Notes: a model not told the origin generated them from the letters alone. 64,000 nucleotides of DNA from Mesorhizobium amorphae CCNWGS0123 (GCF_001686985.1 NZ_CP015319.1:1-64000); one strand, 5' to 3'; positions 25,076 through 33,690 are shown, numbered from the stretch's first letter. Numbers and translations are program-made.

Positions 25076-26314
25076 TCAGGAATGCAGAAGCGATTTGAGG
25101 TCGATATCTAGGTCGGCGACGACCTTGGGGTCGGGCGATCTCCCGCCTTCAATCAGACGTTTGGAGACCATGAATGCAGCGGGCTGGTTGATGGCATCGA
25201 CCGCTAGGAGCTCGTCGCCCTGATAGTGCCAAATGGAGAGAGCGTTTTCGGAGATCTTTCTCATGACTGCTGAATCATGCCCTGCGGCCAATCCAACAAT
25301 CTGTAACTTGATGTCGAACTGATCCGACCAAAACCAAGGCTTTGCGGTGTAGTACTCAGAAGCGCCCGTGATCGTTTTTGCGACGGCCTCGCCCTGATCG
25401 ATGCCGTTTCCAACGCTTTCGAGTCTTATACGCCGTCCCTTCCATGGGAAGGACGCGCAATCGCCGGCGGCGAAAATGGTCGGATCAGAGGTCCGGCATT
25501 GGGCGTCAACTTTGATACCGTTGTCGATTTCCAATCCGGCCGCCTGAGCCAATTCGAGATTCGGGTGAATCCCGATGCCGACGATTACAAAATCCACGTC
25601 GTACGTGCGCCCGTCTTTCATGTGAGCCTGCGCCACACGGCCATTGCGGCCGGTCAGCATGGCCAACTCGACCCCCTCGCAAATCTCCACATCGTGGCTT
25701 CGGTGGAGCTGTTGAAAGAATGATGCCGTTTGAACCGAAGCCACGCGCTGCAAAATCCGCGGCGCACTTTCGATCAGGGTGACCCTTAATCCAAGCTTTG
25801 ACGAGACGGCAGCGGCTTCGAGGCCTATATATCCGCCACCGACAACCAGGACATGGCGCCCCGCCTTGAACTCCGGCGCCATTTTCTTGGTGTCCGCGAT
25901 GGACCTGACATAGTAGACCCCTTCGAGGTCTCCGCCTTGTTCCTGATTCAAGACCCGAGGCCGAGACCCGGTCGCAAGAACGAGATGGCTGTATGGCAGA
26001 ACGGACCGATCGCTCAGCAATACGTTCTGGCGCTGTCTGTCGATTTCTTCAGCCTGGACCCCGAGACGGAGCTGTATCGCTTTCTGCTCATAAAAGGCGA
26101 GCGGCCTTAGGAACAATCGGTCTTCAGTGATATCGCCCAGCAGATACCCTTTGGAGAGCGGCGGCCGCTGATATGGTGGCTGTGCCTCGTTACCAACCAA
26201 TGTGATCGGCCCGGTATGCCCAAGGTCCCGCAACTTCGCACAGACGGAAAACCCTGCCTGGCCGGCTCCAACAACGACGACTGAGCCGTTCTTATCGATC
26301 GTCTCGTTGGTCAT
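25076..26314 (-). CDS. FAD-dependent ferredoxin reductase
   Basis: A 412-residue pyridine-nucleotide-disulfide-type reductase of the kind that feeds Rieske or P450 oxygenases. FAD motif 'VVVGAGQAGFS' is at residues 12-22, the 'PPYQRPPLSK' stretch near 47, NAD motif 'VVGGGYIGLEAAA' near 155, and 'IFAAGDCA' for the flavin ribityl chain near 281. It transfers electrons from NADH to an iron-sulfur protein. Nine-gene context with a Rieske oxygenase at 31283-32422 suggests it is that oxygenase's reductase. One of three such reductases in the window (others at 57846 and 60446). No ferredoxin gene is adjacent, so it may reduce the oxygenase directly or share a ferredoxin. Confidence 0.9.
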   Translation of the reverse strand: MTNETIDKNGSVVVVGAGQAGFSVCAKLRDLGHTGPITLVGNEAQPPYQRPPLSKGYLLGDITEDRLFLRPLAFYEQKAIQLRLGVQAEEIDRQRQNVLLSDRSVLPYSHLVLATGSRPRVLNQEQGGDLEGVYYVRSIADTKKMAPEFKAGRHVLVVGGGYIGLEAAAVSSKLGLRVTLIESAPRILQRVASVQTASFFQQLHRSHDVEICEGVELAMLTGRNGRVAQAHMKDGRTYDVDFVIVGIGIHPNLELAQAAGLEIDNGIKVDAQCRTSDPTIFAAGDCASFPWKGRRIRLESVGNGIDQGEAVAKTITGASEYYTAKPWFWSDQFDIKLQIVGLAAGHDSAVMRKISENALSIWHYQGDELLAVDAINQPAAFMVSKRLIEGGRSPDPKVVADLDIDLKSLLHS

Positions 26315-26325
26315 GCCAAAGGCCC

Positions 26326-27261
26326 TCAGTTGGCGCGCAGGGGCGCTATCGCCTTCAGCATTGCGGTGATGAGGCCGTCGCGATGCGCTGACAAATCTGC
26401 AGGGGTCTGGCCGTCAGCTGCTTCCGCGATGCCAGAAACCAGCTGCTTCGCAAGCTCCGGGTCCAGATGAAGGACCCCAAGATCATCCCACCAGCGATTG
26501 AAGCTGTCCGTATAGCGCTCGCAAAATGCGGCTAAGCCACCTTCCCCCGCACCGAGATGGAACAGCATTGTTGGACCCATGGCGGCCCAACGGAGGCCCG
26601 GTCCGGCCCACATCGCCTTGTCGACGTCTTCGACGCTTGCCACGCCTGTCTTCACGAGATGAATTGCCTCGCGCCACACGGCGGCTTGCAGGCGATTAGC
26701 CACGTGGCCTGGCACTTCGCGGTTGACGCGGATAGTGACCTTGCCGGCGCTGGCATAGAAGCGTTCGACGGTTTCAATGACGCCGTGCCCCGTCCGCTCA
26801 TTGCCCATTACCTCAACCAAAGGAATGAGGTGTGGAGGATTGAAGGGATGCCCAAGAACGAAACGAGAAGGGTCCTTCCACCCGGCTTGCATTTCGCTGA
26901 GGGTCAGCCCCGAAGCGGATGTCGCCACAACGGCTTCGGGCGCTATCGCAGGCTCGATAGTGGCGTAGAGCTCATGCTTGATAGGAAGCCTCTCGGGAAC
27001 GCTTTCCTGGATGAACTGGGCGCCATCGACAGCCTTGGTCGCCGACTTATGAAAACTGAGCCGGTCCGGGTTGCCGTTCTTGGCGAGGCCGAGGTCTTCC
27101 AGCACCGGCCAGGCTTTCTCGACGTACTTCCTGACCTGGGTTTCAGCGGAGTCCGAAACGTCAAAAACCGAGACGCTGTAGCCCGAAGCCAGGAACAACG
27201 CCGTCCAGCTCGCGCCAATGACGCCCGCGCCAAGTACTGCCGTGTGCTTGAGATCAGACAT
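26326..27261 (-). CDS. Carnitine dehydrogenase-like 3-hydroxyacyl-CoA dehydrogenase family protein
   Basis: A 311-residue enzyme of the 3-hydroxyacyl-CoA dehydrogenase fold: NAD motif 'VLGAGVIGASW' at residues 9-19, 'GHPFNPPHLIPLVEV' near 141-155, and the C-terminal 'WAGPGLRWAAMGP' characteristic of L-carnitine dehydrogenases. These oxidise L-carnitine to 3-dehydrocarnitine with NAD+. Some rhizobial versions are fused to a thioesterase; this one is not. It starts directly on the base after the upstream SDR's last base and lies two genes from a beta-keto acid cleavage enzyme, which is the expected next step. Function is well supported by motif and context, though a carnitine analogue could be the true substrate. 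Confidence 0.85.
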   Translation of the reverse strand: MSDLKHTAVLGAGVIGASWTALFLASGYSVSVFDVSDSAETQVRKYVEKAWPVLEDLGLAKNGNPDRLSFHKSATKAVDGAQFIQESVPERLPIKHELYATIEPAIAPEAVVATSASGLTLSEMQAGWKDPSRFVLGHPFNPPHLIPLVEVMGNERTGHGVIETVERFYASAGKVTIRVNREVPGHVANRLQAAVWREAIHLVKTGVASVEDVDKAMWAGPGLRWAAMGPTMLFHLGAGEGGLAAFCERYTDSFNRWWDDLGVLHLDPELAKQLVSGIAEAADGQTPADLSAHRDGLITAMLKAIAPLRAN

Positions 27262-28029
27262 TTAAAATAATCCAGGTTGCAAGGGAGATGCTGCGGTGAG
27301 CCCGCCGTCGATGATGAAACATTGGCCGGTCACAAACGATGCCTGGTCGGAAACCAACCAGGCCACGGCATTGGCAATATCTTCTGGCTCGCCGAGCCTG
27401 CCGACTGCATGCCTGGCGACCGCATCTGCCTCAGCTCGCTCGGGATCGCGGGCCAAAGCAAAACCTTCTGACACCATAGCGGTCCTGATCCACCCGGGGC
27501 TTACGGAGTTGCAGCGTACCCAGGGCCCGTGATCGACTGCGATGGAACGGGTCAAGCCGTGAACGAACGCCTTTGAGGCGTTGTAGACGGCCATCCGGGG
27601 ATCCGAAACGTTGCCGGAAATAGATCCTAGATTGACGATGCTGCCACCGTGTTCGGACATTTGCGGCAACATCTCGCGGCACATATTGAAGGTACCCTTG
27701 CAATTGGTGCCGACCACCAAGTCCCAGTCGTCGTCGCTGGTCTCAATGACGGTTTTTTCAACCTGAACGCCGGCATTGTTGACCAGGATGGCCGCATTGC
27801 CGAAGTTCTCGCCTGCCGCCCCAACCACCGCCGCTGCGTGGTTCCTGTCGGCAATGTCAGCCTGAACCCAGACTACGGAGCTTGACAGATCCTGAGGGCG
27901 GCTTCCGCGACCGCAGGTCACGACGCTCGCGCCATCTGCAAGCAGGCGATCGACGATGGCACGGCCGATTCCCCGTCCGCCTCCTGTCACGATGGCCACC
28001 TTGCCGTCCAATCCGGTTTTGCTTGCCAT
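27262..28029 (-). CDS. Short-chain dehydrogenase/reductase (SDR)
   Basis: A 255-residue classical SDR. 'VTGGGRGIGRAI' at residues 14-25, 'VNNAGVQ' near 84, catalytic Ser in 'LGSISG' and 'YNASK'. It sits between an aldehyde dehydrogenase gene (20-base gap) and the carnitine-dehydrogenase-like gene (no gap). With a second SDR three genes upstream, it may oxidise the other enantiomer of a hydroxy-quaternary amine; that is inference from context. Confidence 0.88.
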   Translation of the reverse strand: MASKTGLDGKVAIVTGGGRGIGRAIVDRLLADGASVVTCGRGSRPQDLSSSVVWVQADIADRNHAAAVVGAAGENFGNAAILVNNAGVQVEKTVIETSDDDWDLVVGTNCKGTFNMCREMLPQMSEHGGSIVNLGSISGNVSDPRMAVYNASKAFVHGLTRSIAVDHGPWVRCNSVSPGWIRTAMVSEGFALARDPERAEADAVARHAVGRLGEPEDIANAVAWLVSDQASFVTGQCFIIDGGLTAASPLQPGLF

Positions 28030-28049
28030 CTTACTTGCCCTCGCTTAGC

Positions 28050-29471
28050 TCATGCATGTGAGACCATGACGTGGCGAACAGCTGTGTACGCATTAAGGGC
28101 GTAGACAGACATGTCGCTGCCGGTGCCGGATCCCCTCATGGCCGCCCATGGCATCTCGGGCGTGGCCACGCCGTGCGCGTTGACCCAAGTGAAACCGTAG
28201 CGGAGCCGTTTTGTTACCGACATGGCCACTCCGACGTCACGCGTCCAAACGGAAGACGCCAGTCCGTAGCGCCCCGAATTTGCTATCCGTATGGCATCCG
28301 AGACGTCTGAAAATCTGGATAGTGTGACGACCGGTCCAAAGACCTCACTCTGCGCAATCTCAGCATCATTGTCGACGTTGGCGATCACCGTAGGCTTGTA
28401 AAAATAGCCGGGTCCATCGCCAACGGCGCCACCAAGCACGATCTCGGCTGTTCCACGGGCCCGTTCCACGAACCCGGCGACCCGATCCCTGTGTGCGGCC
28501 GATACGAGCGGCCCCATTTCGGTCCCTGGGGCCCTCTGCGCTCCGACCTTGATCTCCGCGACCTCCGAGACAAGAGCGGCGACGAGGGCGTCATAGATGC
28601 TGTCGTGCGCCAGAACCCGGCAGGGTTGGGCGCAATCCTGTCCCGCGTTGAAAAAGCTGGCCCCTCGCAGCGTTTTCGCAACGCTTGGAATGTCAGCGTC
28701 GTCGAACACGATGACCGGGGCTTTTCCACCCAGTTCGAGGTGAACGTGTTTGAGCGTCTGCGCTGCGGCACGCATGGCCGCCATGCCGGTCGCCGGCGAT
28801 CCTGTAATGGCGATCACCTCGATCTCGGAGGCATGGATCAACCGATCTCCGACCGTGCCCCCTCGACCGTGAATTACGTTGAGAACACCCTTGGGCAGGA
28901 GCGACGCCAGGAACTCCGCCAGATAAAGGGTGGACAACGGGGTAATTTCCGAAGGTTTGAGCACGACGGTGCAACCCGCTGCCAACGCTGCGGCAATCTT
29001 CCACGCCGCCATCATCAGTGGATAGTTCCAGGGGGTAATCGCCGCCACCGGCCCCAAAGGATCCCGCCGGATCATGCTCGTGTGGCCTGCAACATATTCC
29101 CCCGCTGCGATTCCCGTCATCGTGCGAACGGCACCTGCAAAAAAGCGAAAGGTGTCAACGATGAGGGGCAGCTCATCATTGTAGGCCGACGGCCAAGGCT
29201 TCCCGACGTCCAGGCTTTCCAACTCGGCCAATTGCTGGCCGTTTGCCTCGATGAGATCGGCAATGCTCAGGAGAAGGCTTGATCGATGCGCGGGCGAAGT
29301 CAGGGAAAAATGCTCGAAGGCCTCGGCAGCCGCTCGCACCGCTGCATCAACCTGTTCAAAACTCGCCTCCCGGACCTGAGAGATTTCCAGGGCCGTTGCG
29401 GGATCTATGATCGCATGGCTATCGCCGTCGCCTTCAATCAGTTCGCCATTGATGAGAAGCCTGGTCGACAT
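28050..29471 (-). CDS. Aldehyde dehydrogenase (betaine-aldehyde / trimethylaminobutyraldehyde type)
   Basis: A 473-residue NAD-dependent aldehyde dehydrogenase with 'PWNYPL' (oxyanion Asn), 'LELGGKAP' (general-base Glu) and 'GQDCAQP' (nucleophile Cys), and the usual C-terminal 'EMPWAAMRGSGTGSDMS'. In quaternary-amine pathways such enzymes oxidise betaine aldehyde or 4-trimethylaminobutyraldehyde. The start at 29471 is used because it lies one base after the BKACE stop; the longer frame would overlap it. Part of the carnitine/betaine run. Confidence 0.9.
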   Translation of the reverse strand: MSTRLLINGELIEGDGDSHAIIDPATALEISQVREASFEQVDAAVRAAAEAFEHFSLTSPAHRSSLLLSIADLIEANGQQLAELESLDVGKPWPSAYNDELPLIVDTFRFFAGAVRTMTGIAAGEYVAGHTSMIRRDPLGPVAAITPWNYPLMMAAWKIAAALAAGCTVVLKPSEITPLSTLYLAEFLASLLPKGVLNVIHGRGGTVGDRLIHASEIEVIAITGSPATGMAAMRAAAQTLKHVHLELGGKAPVIVFDDADIPSVAKTLRGASFFNAGQDCAQPCRVLAHDSIYDALVAALVSEVAEIKVGAQRAPGTEMGPLVSAAHRDRVAGFVERARGTAEIVLGGAVGDGPGYFYKPTVIANVDNDAEIAQSEVFGPVVTLSRFSDVSDAIRIANSGRYGLASSVWTRDVGVAMSVTKRLRYGFTWVNAHGVATPEMPWAAMRGSGTGSDMSVYALNAYTAVRHVMVSHA

Positions 29472-29472
29472 G

Positions 29473-30402
29473 TTAGAACGCAACCTGGTCGGCACCTTTC
29501 AGGTGCAACCGCTTGCGGACCTCTTCCGGGGTGGCGACGGTGCGCCCCAGATTTTCAACGATCGAGCGAATTTTACGGACTTGTTCCGCACTCGATTTGG
29601 CTTTCTCGCCAGGCCCGATGTAGAGACTGTCCTCCATTCCAACACGCAAATTGCCGCCGAGCAGGGCAGCCTGGGTCGTGAATGGGATCTGATGGCGGCC
29701 GGCCGCCAGAACAGACCACTCGTAGTCGTCACCAAATAGCTTTTCGGCGATGGTGTGCATGTGGACCAGATTGTCGAGATCGGCGCCCACGCCTCCCAGG
29801 ATTCCGAATACCATTTGGACAAAGAAGGGCGGCTTGATCCAGCCTTGGTCGACGACCCAAGCGAGGTTGTAGAGGTGGCCCAGATCGTAGCACTCGAATT
29901 CGAAGCGGGTACCATGCCCGTCCCCGAGCTCACGCAGTGAATATTCGATGTCGCCGAACGTATTGCGAAAGATGAAGTCTTTGGTCATGGCCAGGAATTC
30001 AGGCTCCCACGCATGCTTCCAGTTCTTGTATTTGTCGAGCATCGGAAAGATGCCGAAATTCATGGAACCCATATTCATGGAGGCCATTTCCGGGCTGGTT
30101 CTCAAAGCCGCCTGAAGCCGCTGCTCACGGGTCATACCAAGGCCGCCGCCCGTCGTGATATTGAGGACTGCGTCACAGGATTGCTTGATGCGTGGCAAAA
30201 ATTCCTGAAACAGTTCGGGCCTGGCATCCGGCTTGCCCGTTTCTGGATTGCGGGCATGCAGATGGATAATGGCAGCGCCTGCTTCAGCAGCTTCAATGCT
30301 GGCTTGCGCAATCTCGGTAGGGGTTATCGGCAGGTATTCCGACATTGTCGGCGTATGGATTCCGCCGGTCGGGGCGCAGGTAATGATTACTGGTTTAGCC
30401 AT
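29473..30402 (-). CDS. Beta-keto acid cleavage enzyme (BKACE, DUF849), dehydrocarnitine-cleavage candidate
   Basis: A 309-residue BKACE-family TIM barrel. The zinc ligands H47 and H49 ('IIHLHAR') and E257 ('RVGMED') are present, with 'TTGGG' binding the CoA donor. The family exchanges the acyl part of a beta-keto acid with acetyl-CoA, giving acetoacetate and a new acyl-CoA; one subgroup cleaves 3-dehydrocarnitine to betainyl-CoA. Neighbouring carnitine-dehydrogenase-like and Rieske genes favour that subgroup. Start ATG 30402 lies two bases after the preceding stop; a TTG at 30408 is the alternative. No CdhB-like thioesterase to release betaine from its CoA ester is seen nearby. Confidence 0.9.
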   Translation of the reverse strand: MAKPVIITCAPTGGIHTPTMSEYLPITPTEIAQASIEAAEAGAAIIHLHARNPETGKPDARPELFQEFLPRIKQSCDAVLNITTGGGLGMTREQRLQAALRTSPEMASMNMGSMNFGIFPMLDKYKNWKHAWEPEFLAMTKDFIFRNTFGDIEYSLRELGDGHGTRFEFECYDLGHLYNLAWVVDQGWIKPPFFVQMVFGILGGVGADLDNLVHMHTIAEKLFGDDYEWSVLAAGRHQIPFTTQAALLGGNLRVGMEDSLYIGPGEKAKSSAEQVRKIRSIVENLGRTVATPEEVRKRLHLKGADQVAF

Positions 30403-30404
30403 TT

Positions 30405-31205
30405 TCAAAGTCTCATCTGCTGGACTTGGGCCGACAGCCCACCGTCAAGGATCCACAATTGACCGCTCGCGTAGCGGGCCTCGTCTCCCGCCAACCAATT
30501 CACCAGGTTGGCGACATCGGCAGGGGTGCCGTAATTCCGGATCGGGTGTACGTTTCGCACTGCGTCGCGGAGGGTTTCGACGGTGCCGCCGCCACCACCC
30601 GATCCTGCCCCGGCAAAGAAAGCCTGGAGCATGGGGGTGTCTATGTATCCGGGGCAGATTGCGTTGACCCGGATGCCTTCAGGGCCATGGTCGCAAGCCA
30701 TGGCACGCGTAAGCGCATGGACGGCGCCCTTGCTCGCGCAATATGCCGCCAGACCGGGATCGGCGATGAACCCGTCATAGCTGCCGAAGTTGATGATTGA
30801 AGCCGTGGTCCCGTGGCTAACAGCCTTTCGCATCAGGGGCAGGGCGTATTTGCATGTCAGGAAAGTGCCGGTGACATTGACGGCGAAGCAGCGGTTCCAC
30901 TCGCTGAGCGACGTATGCTCGATCGTTTTTTCGATCTCGATCCCGGCGGCGTTCACCAGAATATCCAGCTTGCCGCTTTCGCGGTCGATCAGGTCCAGCG
31001 CGTCGGCGACGTTGCTCTCCAGCGTCACGTCCAGACGGACGTAGCGGGTTTCACCCTCCGGCGTATCGCCCAATGATCCGGACTGGGACAGGTCTGCGGC
31101 ATAGACGGTCGCACCTTCCTTGACGAGGCGCGCGCCGATCGCCCGGCCGATCCCACCACGACCGCCAGTCACGAGCGCCACTTTACCTGAGAGAGTCCCG
31201 CCCAC
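30405..31205 (-). CDS. Short-chain dehydrogenase/reductase (SDR)
   Basis: A 266-residue SDR starting with GTG at 31205. Cofactor motif 'VTGGRGGIGRAI' at residues 13-24, 'VNAAGIEIE', catalytic Ser in 'NFGSYDG' and 'YCASK'. The active-site serine region and a Gly-rich loop ('AGSGGGGG', about residue 202) differ from the other SDR in this operon. It lies 77 bases after the Rieske oxygenase gene and two bases before the BKACE gene. Probably oxidises a hydroxyl of the pathway substrate; substrate unknown. Confidence 0.87.
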   Translation of the reverse strand: MGGTLSGKVALVTGGRGGIGRAIGARLVKEGATVYAADLSQSGSLGDTPEGETRYVRLDVTLESNVADALDLIDRESGKLDILVNAAGIEIEKTIEHTSLSEWNRCFAVNVTGTFLTCKYALPLMRKAVSHGTTASIINFGSYDGFIADPGLAAYCASKGAVHALTRAMACDHGPEGIRVNAICPGYIDTPMLQAFFAGAGSGGGGGTVETLRDAVRNVHPIRNYGTPADVANLVNWLAGDEARYASGQLWILDGGLSAQVQQMRL

Positions 31206-31282
31206 GATTCACCGCCTGTTGTTGGATCTGCGCACTTTTTCGGCAGACGCGATGAAGCGCGCAGCCTGTATGAGCTCCCCGG

Positions 31283-32422
31283 TTAGGGAGCAGCTCGCGC
31301 GTAGGCGTCGAGAACCAGTCCGTGGAAATGATGCAGGGCGTGCTCTGACTGTCCTGACCCATTGGGATCATTCACGATGCGGCCTTGTGTGAAAGCCGGT
31401 GTGTTCATGCCCTTTTGCACGCTTTCGACCAGACCAATGTCCTCGGTCTGAAGCACCTCGTCGAGGTATCTGATCGTCTGCAGTTCGGTTGCATCCGGTT
31501 CCTTGCTTTCAAGGAAAAAGTCGTAGGTCTCGAATGTGCGGTCTGGGCCTGCCGGTATGATGCTCAGCACGATCATCGACGACCGGCCCGGATAGCGCAT
31601 CAGGCACGTATTGGGCCACAGCCACCAGACAGCATGGGTCCGCACCGTAGCGTTCGAAACGTCATAGGCTGTATTGGCCGACTTGCCCGCATCGGCCATA
31701 TGACTGGAATAGATGCCGTGGGTGGTCACCTTGTAGGTGTCCATGTCTACGAGCGAACAGAAGTCCTTATGTGCCGTGGGGCAGTGGTAGCATTCAAGGA
31801 AATTGTCGACGATGTTCTTCCAGTTCGACTTGATGTCGTAGGTCAGCCGGTGAGCGAAGGTGAGCTTGTCGATGTCCGGCGCCCAGTGACGAATCTCCGT
31901 TTCCAGATCGCCGGTCTGCGATTTGAGCGAGGGCGCAGAAGGATCCAGGTTGACGTAGATAAAGCCGCAGAATTCCTCAACCTGGACCTGGTCCAGGCAG
32001 ATTTCCTTGGTCGAGAAGTTCTCGAGCGTTTCGGTGTGCGGGGCGCGGACCAATTGGCCATCGAGGCGGTAAGTCCAGGCATGGTAGGGGCACATGATCT
32101 TATTTGAATTGCCTTCGCCTGAAAGTAGCGCGTGGGCACGATGCTTACATACGTTGTAGAAAGCACGCAGAACACCCTCCCGGTCTCTGACCACGGCCAC
32201 GGGCTGTCCCGCAATCCCCACGGCCACGTAGTCGCCGGGGTTCCTAACCTTTTCGACATGGCACACCCACTGCCAAGTCTTGGCAAGGATCGCGCTCACA
32301 TCGACGTCGTACCAGCGGGGGTCTGTGTAGGCGTCGCTTTTCAGGGAAAACGAGGCGGACGGATTGGGGGAGTAACCCTCCCTGATTGAGGTGAAATCGT
32401 TTTTGGAAGGGAGCAGCGTCAT
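31283..32422 (-). CDS. Rieske non-heme iron oxygenase, alpha subunit (quaternary-amine monooxygenase type)
   Basis: A 379-residue oxygenase. The Rieske cluster motif C-x-H-x16-C-x2-H is at C92, H94, C111 and H114, and the mononuclear-iron motif 'DNFLECYHCPTAH' gives H213 and H218, with D328 a likely third ligand. The position bridging the two metal centres is Glu (E210) rather than the usual Asp, as reported for the carnitine monooxygenase CntA. Relatives demethylate glycine betaine (GbcA) or stachydrine, or split carnitine. The start at 32422 has AAAGG upstream. First gene of the carnitine/betaine run; a ferredoxin reductase is encoded six genes later. Demethylation would release formaldehyde. 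Confidence 0.9.
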   Translation of the reverse strand: MTLLPSKNDFTSIREGYSPNPSASFSLKSDAYTDPRWYDVDVSAILAKTWQWVCHVEKVRNPGDYVAVGIAGQPVAVVRDREGVLRAFYNVCKHRAHALLSGEGNSNKIMCPYHAWTYRLDGQLVRAPHTETLENFSTKEICLDQVQVEEFCGFIYVNLDPSAPSLKSQTGDLETEIRHWAPDIDKLTFAHRLTYDIKSNWKNIVDNFLECYHCPTAHKDFCSLVDMDTYKVTTHGIYSSHMADAGKSANTAYDVSNATVRTHAVWWLWPNTCLMRYPGRSSMIVLSIIPAGPDRTFETYDFFLESKEPDATELQTIRYLDEVLQTEDIGLVESVQKGMNTPAFTQGRIVNDPNGSGQSEHALHHFHGLVLDAYARAAP

Positions 32423-32551
32423 CGGAGCACCTTTCGTTTCGCGGACAGCGTGGCCGGCAACAGTGCTTAAGCTTGGGGCCGCCGCCGAGAACAATCTATG
32501 CGTCGTTCGCCACAAGTTTAGCATTTTTCGACAGAGGTCTCCTGAGCGCGG

Positions 32552-33550
32552 CTACCCGATGTCCTGGGCCTTGCGGTGCATCGGCCATGCCCTGAACTCG
32601 AACGGAATACGGCCTTCGACTCGGTCCGAACGTGGTGAGAGACCAAACCGCTCCCGATAAGCGCGGCTGAAATGCACCTGGCTTGAAAAACCTGAGGCAA
32701 TGGCGATCTCTGACATAAGCATGTCTGTCTGGGTGATGAGGCCGCGGGCCCGATCCAAACGTATATCGCGATAGTAGAGTGCAGGCGACTTACCGACATA
32801 TTGTTTGAAGAGCCGGTCGAGTTGCCTTTGCGAAACATCCGCCTTGTTGCAAAGCTCCGGGATTGAGAGCGTCTGCTCGAGATGCAGCTCCATGATCGAA
32901 ATGACGTGCCTAACAACCTTAGGTGTCGTTCTCCCCAAGGGCTCTGCACCGACCGGGTTTTGCGAGGTGCCGGCAGGCCTCAGAATGGGGTGGAAGATGT
33001 ACCTTGCGGCAGCATTCGCCAAAGCGTCTCCCGCGCTCGCCCGAATGAGATGCAGGGCAATGTCGGACGAAGCGATACCGCCGCTGCAGGTGAAACGCTT
33101 TCCGTCGTGAATGAATATGTCTTCGGAGACTTCGATATCCGGGTAAAGTTCCTTGAACGAATCGATGTGCTCGTAATGCACGGTGGCACGTCTCCCGCTC
33201 AGCAACCCGGCGTCGGCGAGGATAAAGGCCCCTGTGTCGAGCCCTCCCATAATGCAACCGGTACGAGCCCATTTCCGGAGCAAAGCGAGGAGGTGAGGAG
33301 TGCTTACCGTCTCTGGCGTCCAACTCGCTGAAACCACGACGATTTCGAATACATCTTCCTGGATGCCATTCAGCTTTTCGGTCTGAACGGCAACGCCGTT
33401 GCTTGCGAGACACGGCCCTCCTCCTAAAGACGCCACGACCCATTGAAAACGGGTCAGGCCTTCGAGGTAATTCGCCGCCCGAAATGGGTCGACGAATGCC
33501 ATCGTTGCCGCCAAGTTGAAGTTAGGCGTCACGAGGAGAAGAATTTTCAT
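32552..33550 (-). CDS. GlxA/AraC family regulator, GbdR-like
   Basis: A 332-residue regulator with a DJ-1/PfpI-like N-terminal domain and an AraC C-terminal domain ('IPELCNKADVSQRQLDRLFKQYVGKSPALYYRDIRLDRAR', 'IAIASGFSSQVHFSRAYRERFG'). The elbow reads 'GGLDTGAFILADAGLL', without the cysteine, and 'FTCSGGIASSD' follows, a pattern found in glycine-betaine regulators. The start at 33550 is where family similarity begins. It lies between the Rieske-oxygenase run and the divergent ProX-type gene, so it is well placed to activate both. A perfect inverted repeat 20 bases upstream of its start is a candidate binding site. Confidence 0.88.
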   Translation of the reverse strand: MKILLLVTPNFNLAATMAFVDPFRAANYLEGLTRFQWVVASLGGGPCLASNGVAVQTEKLNGIQEDVFEIVVVSASWTPETVSTPHLLALLRKWARTGCIMGGLDTGAFILADAGLLSGRRATVHYEHIDSFKELYPDIEVSEDIFIHDGKRFTCSGGIASSDIALHLIRASAGDALANAAARYIFHPILRPAGTSQNPVGAEPLGRTTPKVVRHVISIMELHLEQTLSIPELCNKADVSQRQLDRLFKQYVGKSPALYYRDIRLDRARGLITQTDMLMSEIAIASGFSSQVHFSRAYRERFGLSPRSDRVEGRIPFEFRAWPMHRKAQDIG

Positions 33551-33569
33551 TGACCGTCCGTACGTCCAC

Positions 33570-33590
33570 ATTTGTCCAAAAAGGACAAAT
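33570..33590. promoter_or_regulatory. Perfect inverted repeat in the divergent betaine promoter
   Basis: ATTTGTCC and its exact complement GGACAAAT are separated by AAAAA at 33570-33590, in the 140-base gap between the GbdR-like regulator and the second ProX-type gene. Further GTCC and GGAC half-sites flank it. The position fits an operator used by the adjacent regulator or for autoregulation. Confidence 0.55.
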
Positions 33591-33690
33591 TGCCGTCCGG
33601 TAATGTTAAATTGGCTGTCGGGATTGTGCAACACTTCAATCGGAAATGCCGCCCAGCAGCGACAAAGACCTAACGACAAAGGGGAACAAC

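Noticed and set aside
28491..29282. 263-codon plus-strand frame
   Set aside because: Antisense to the aldehyde dehydrogenase; low-complexity Arg-rich product.
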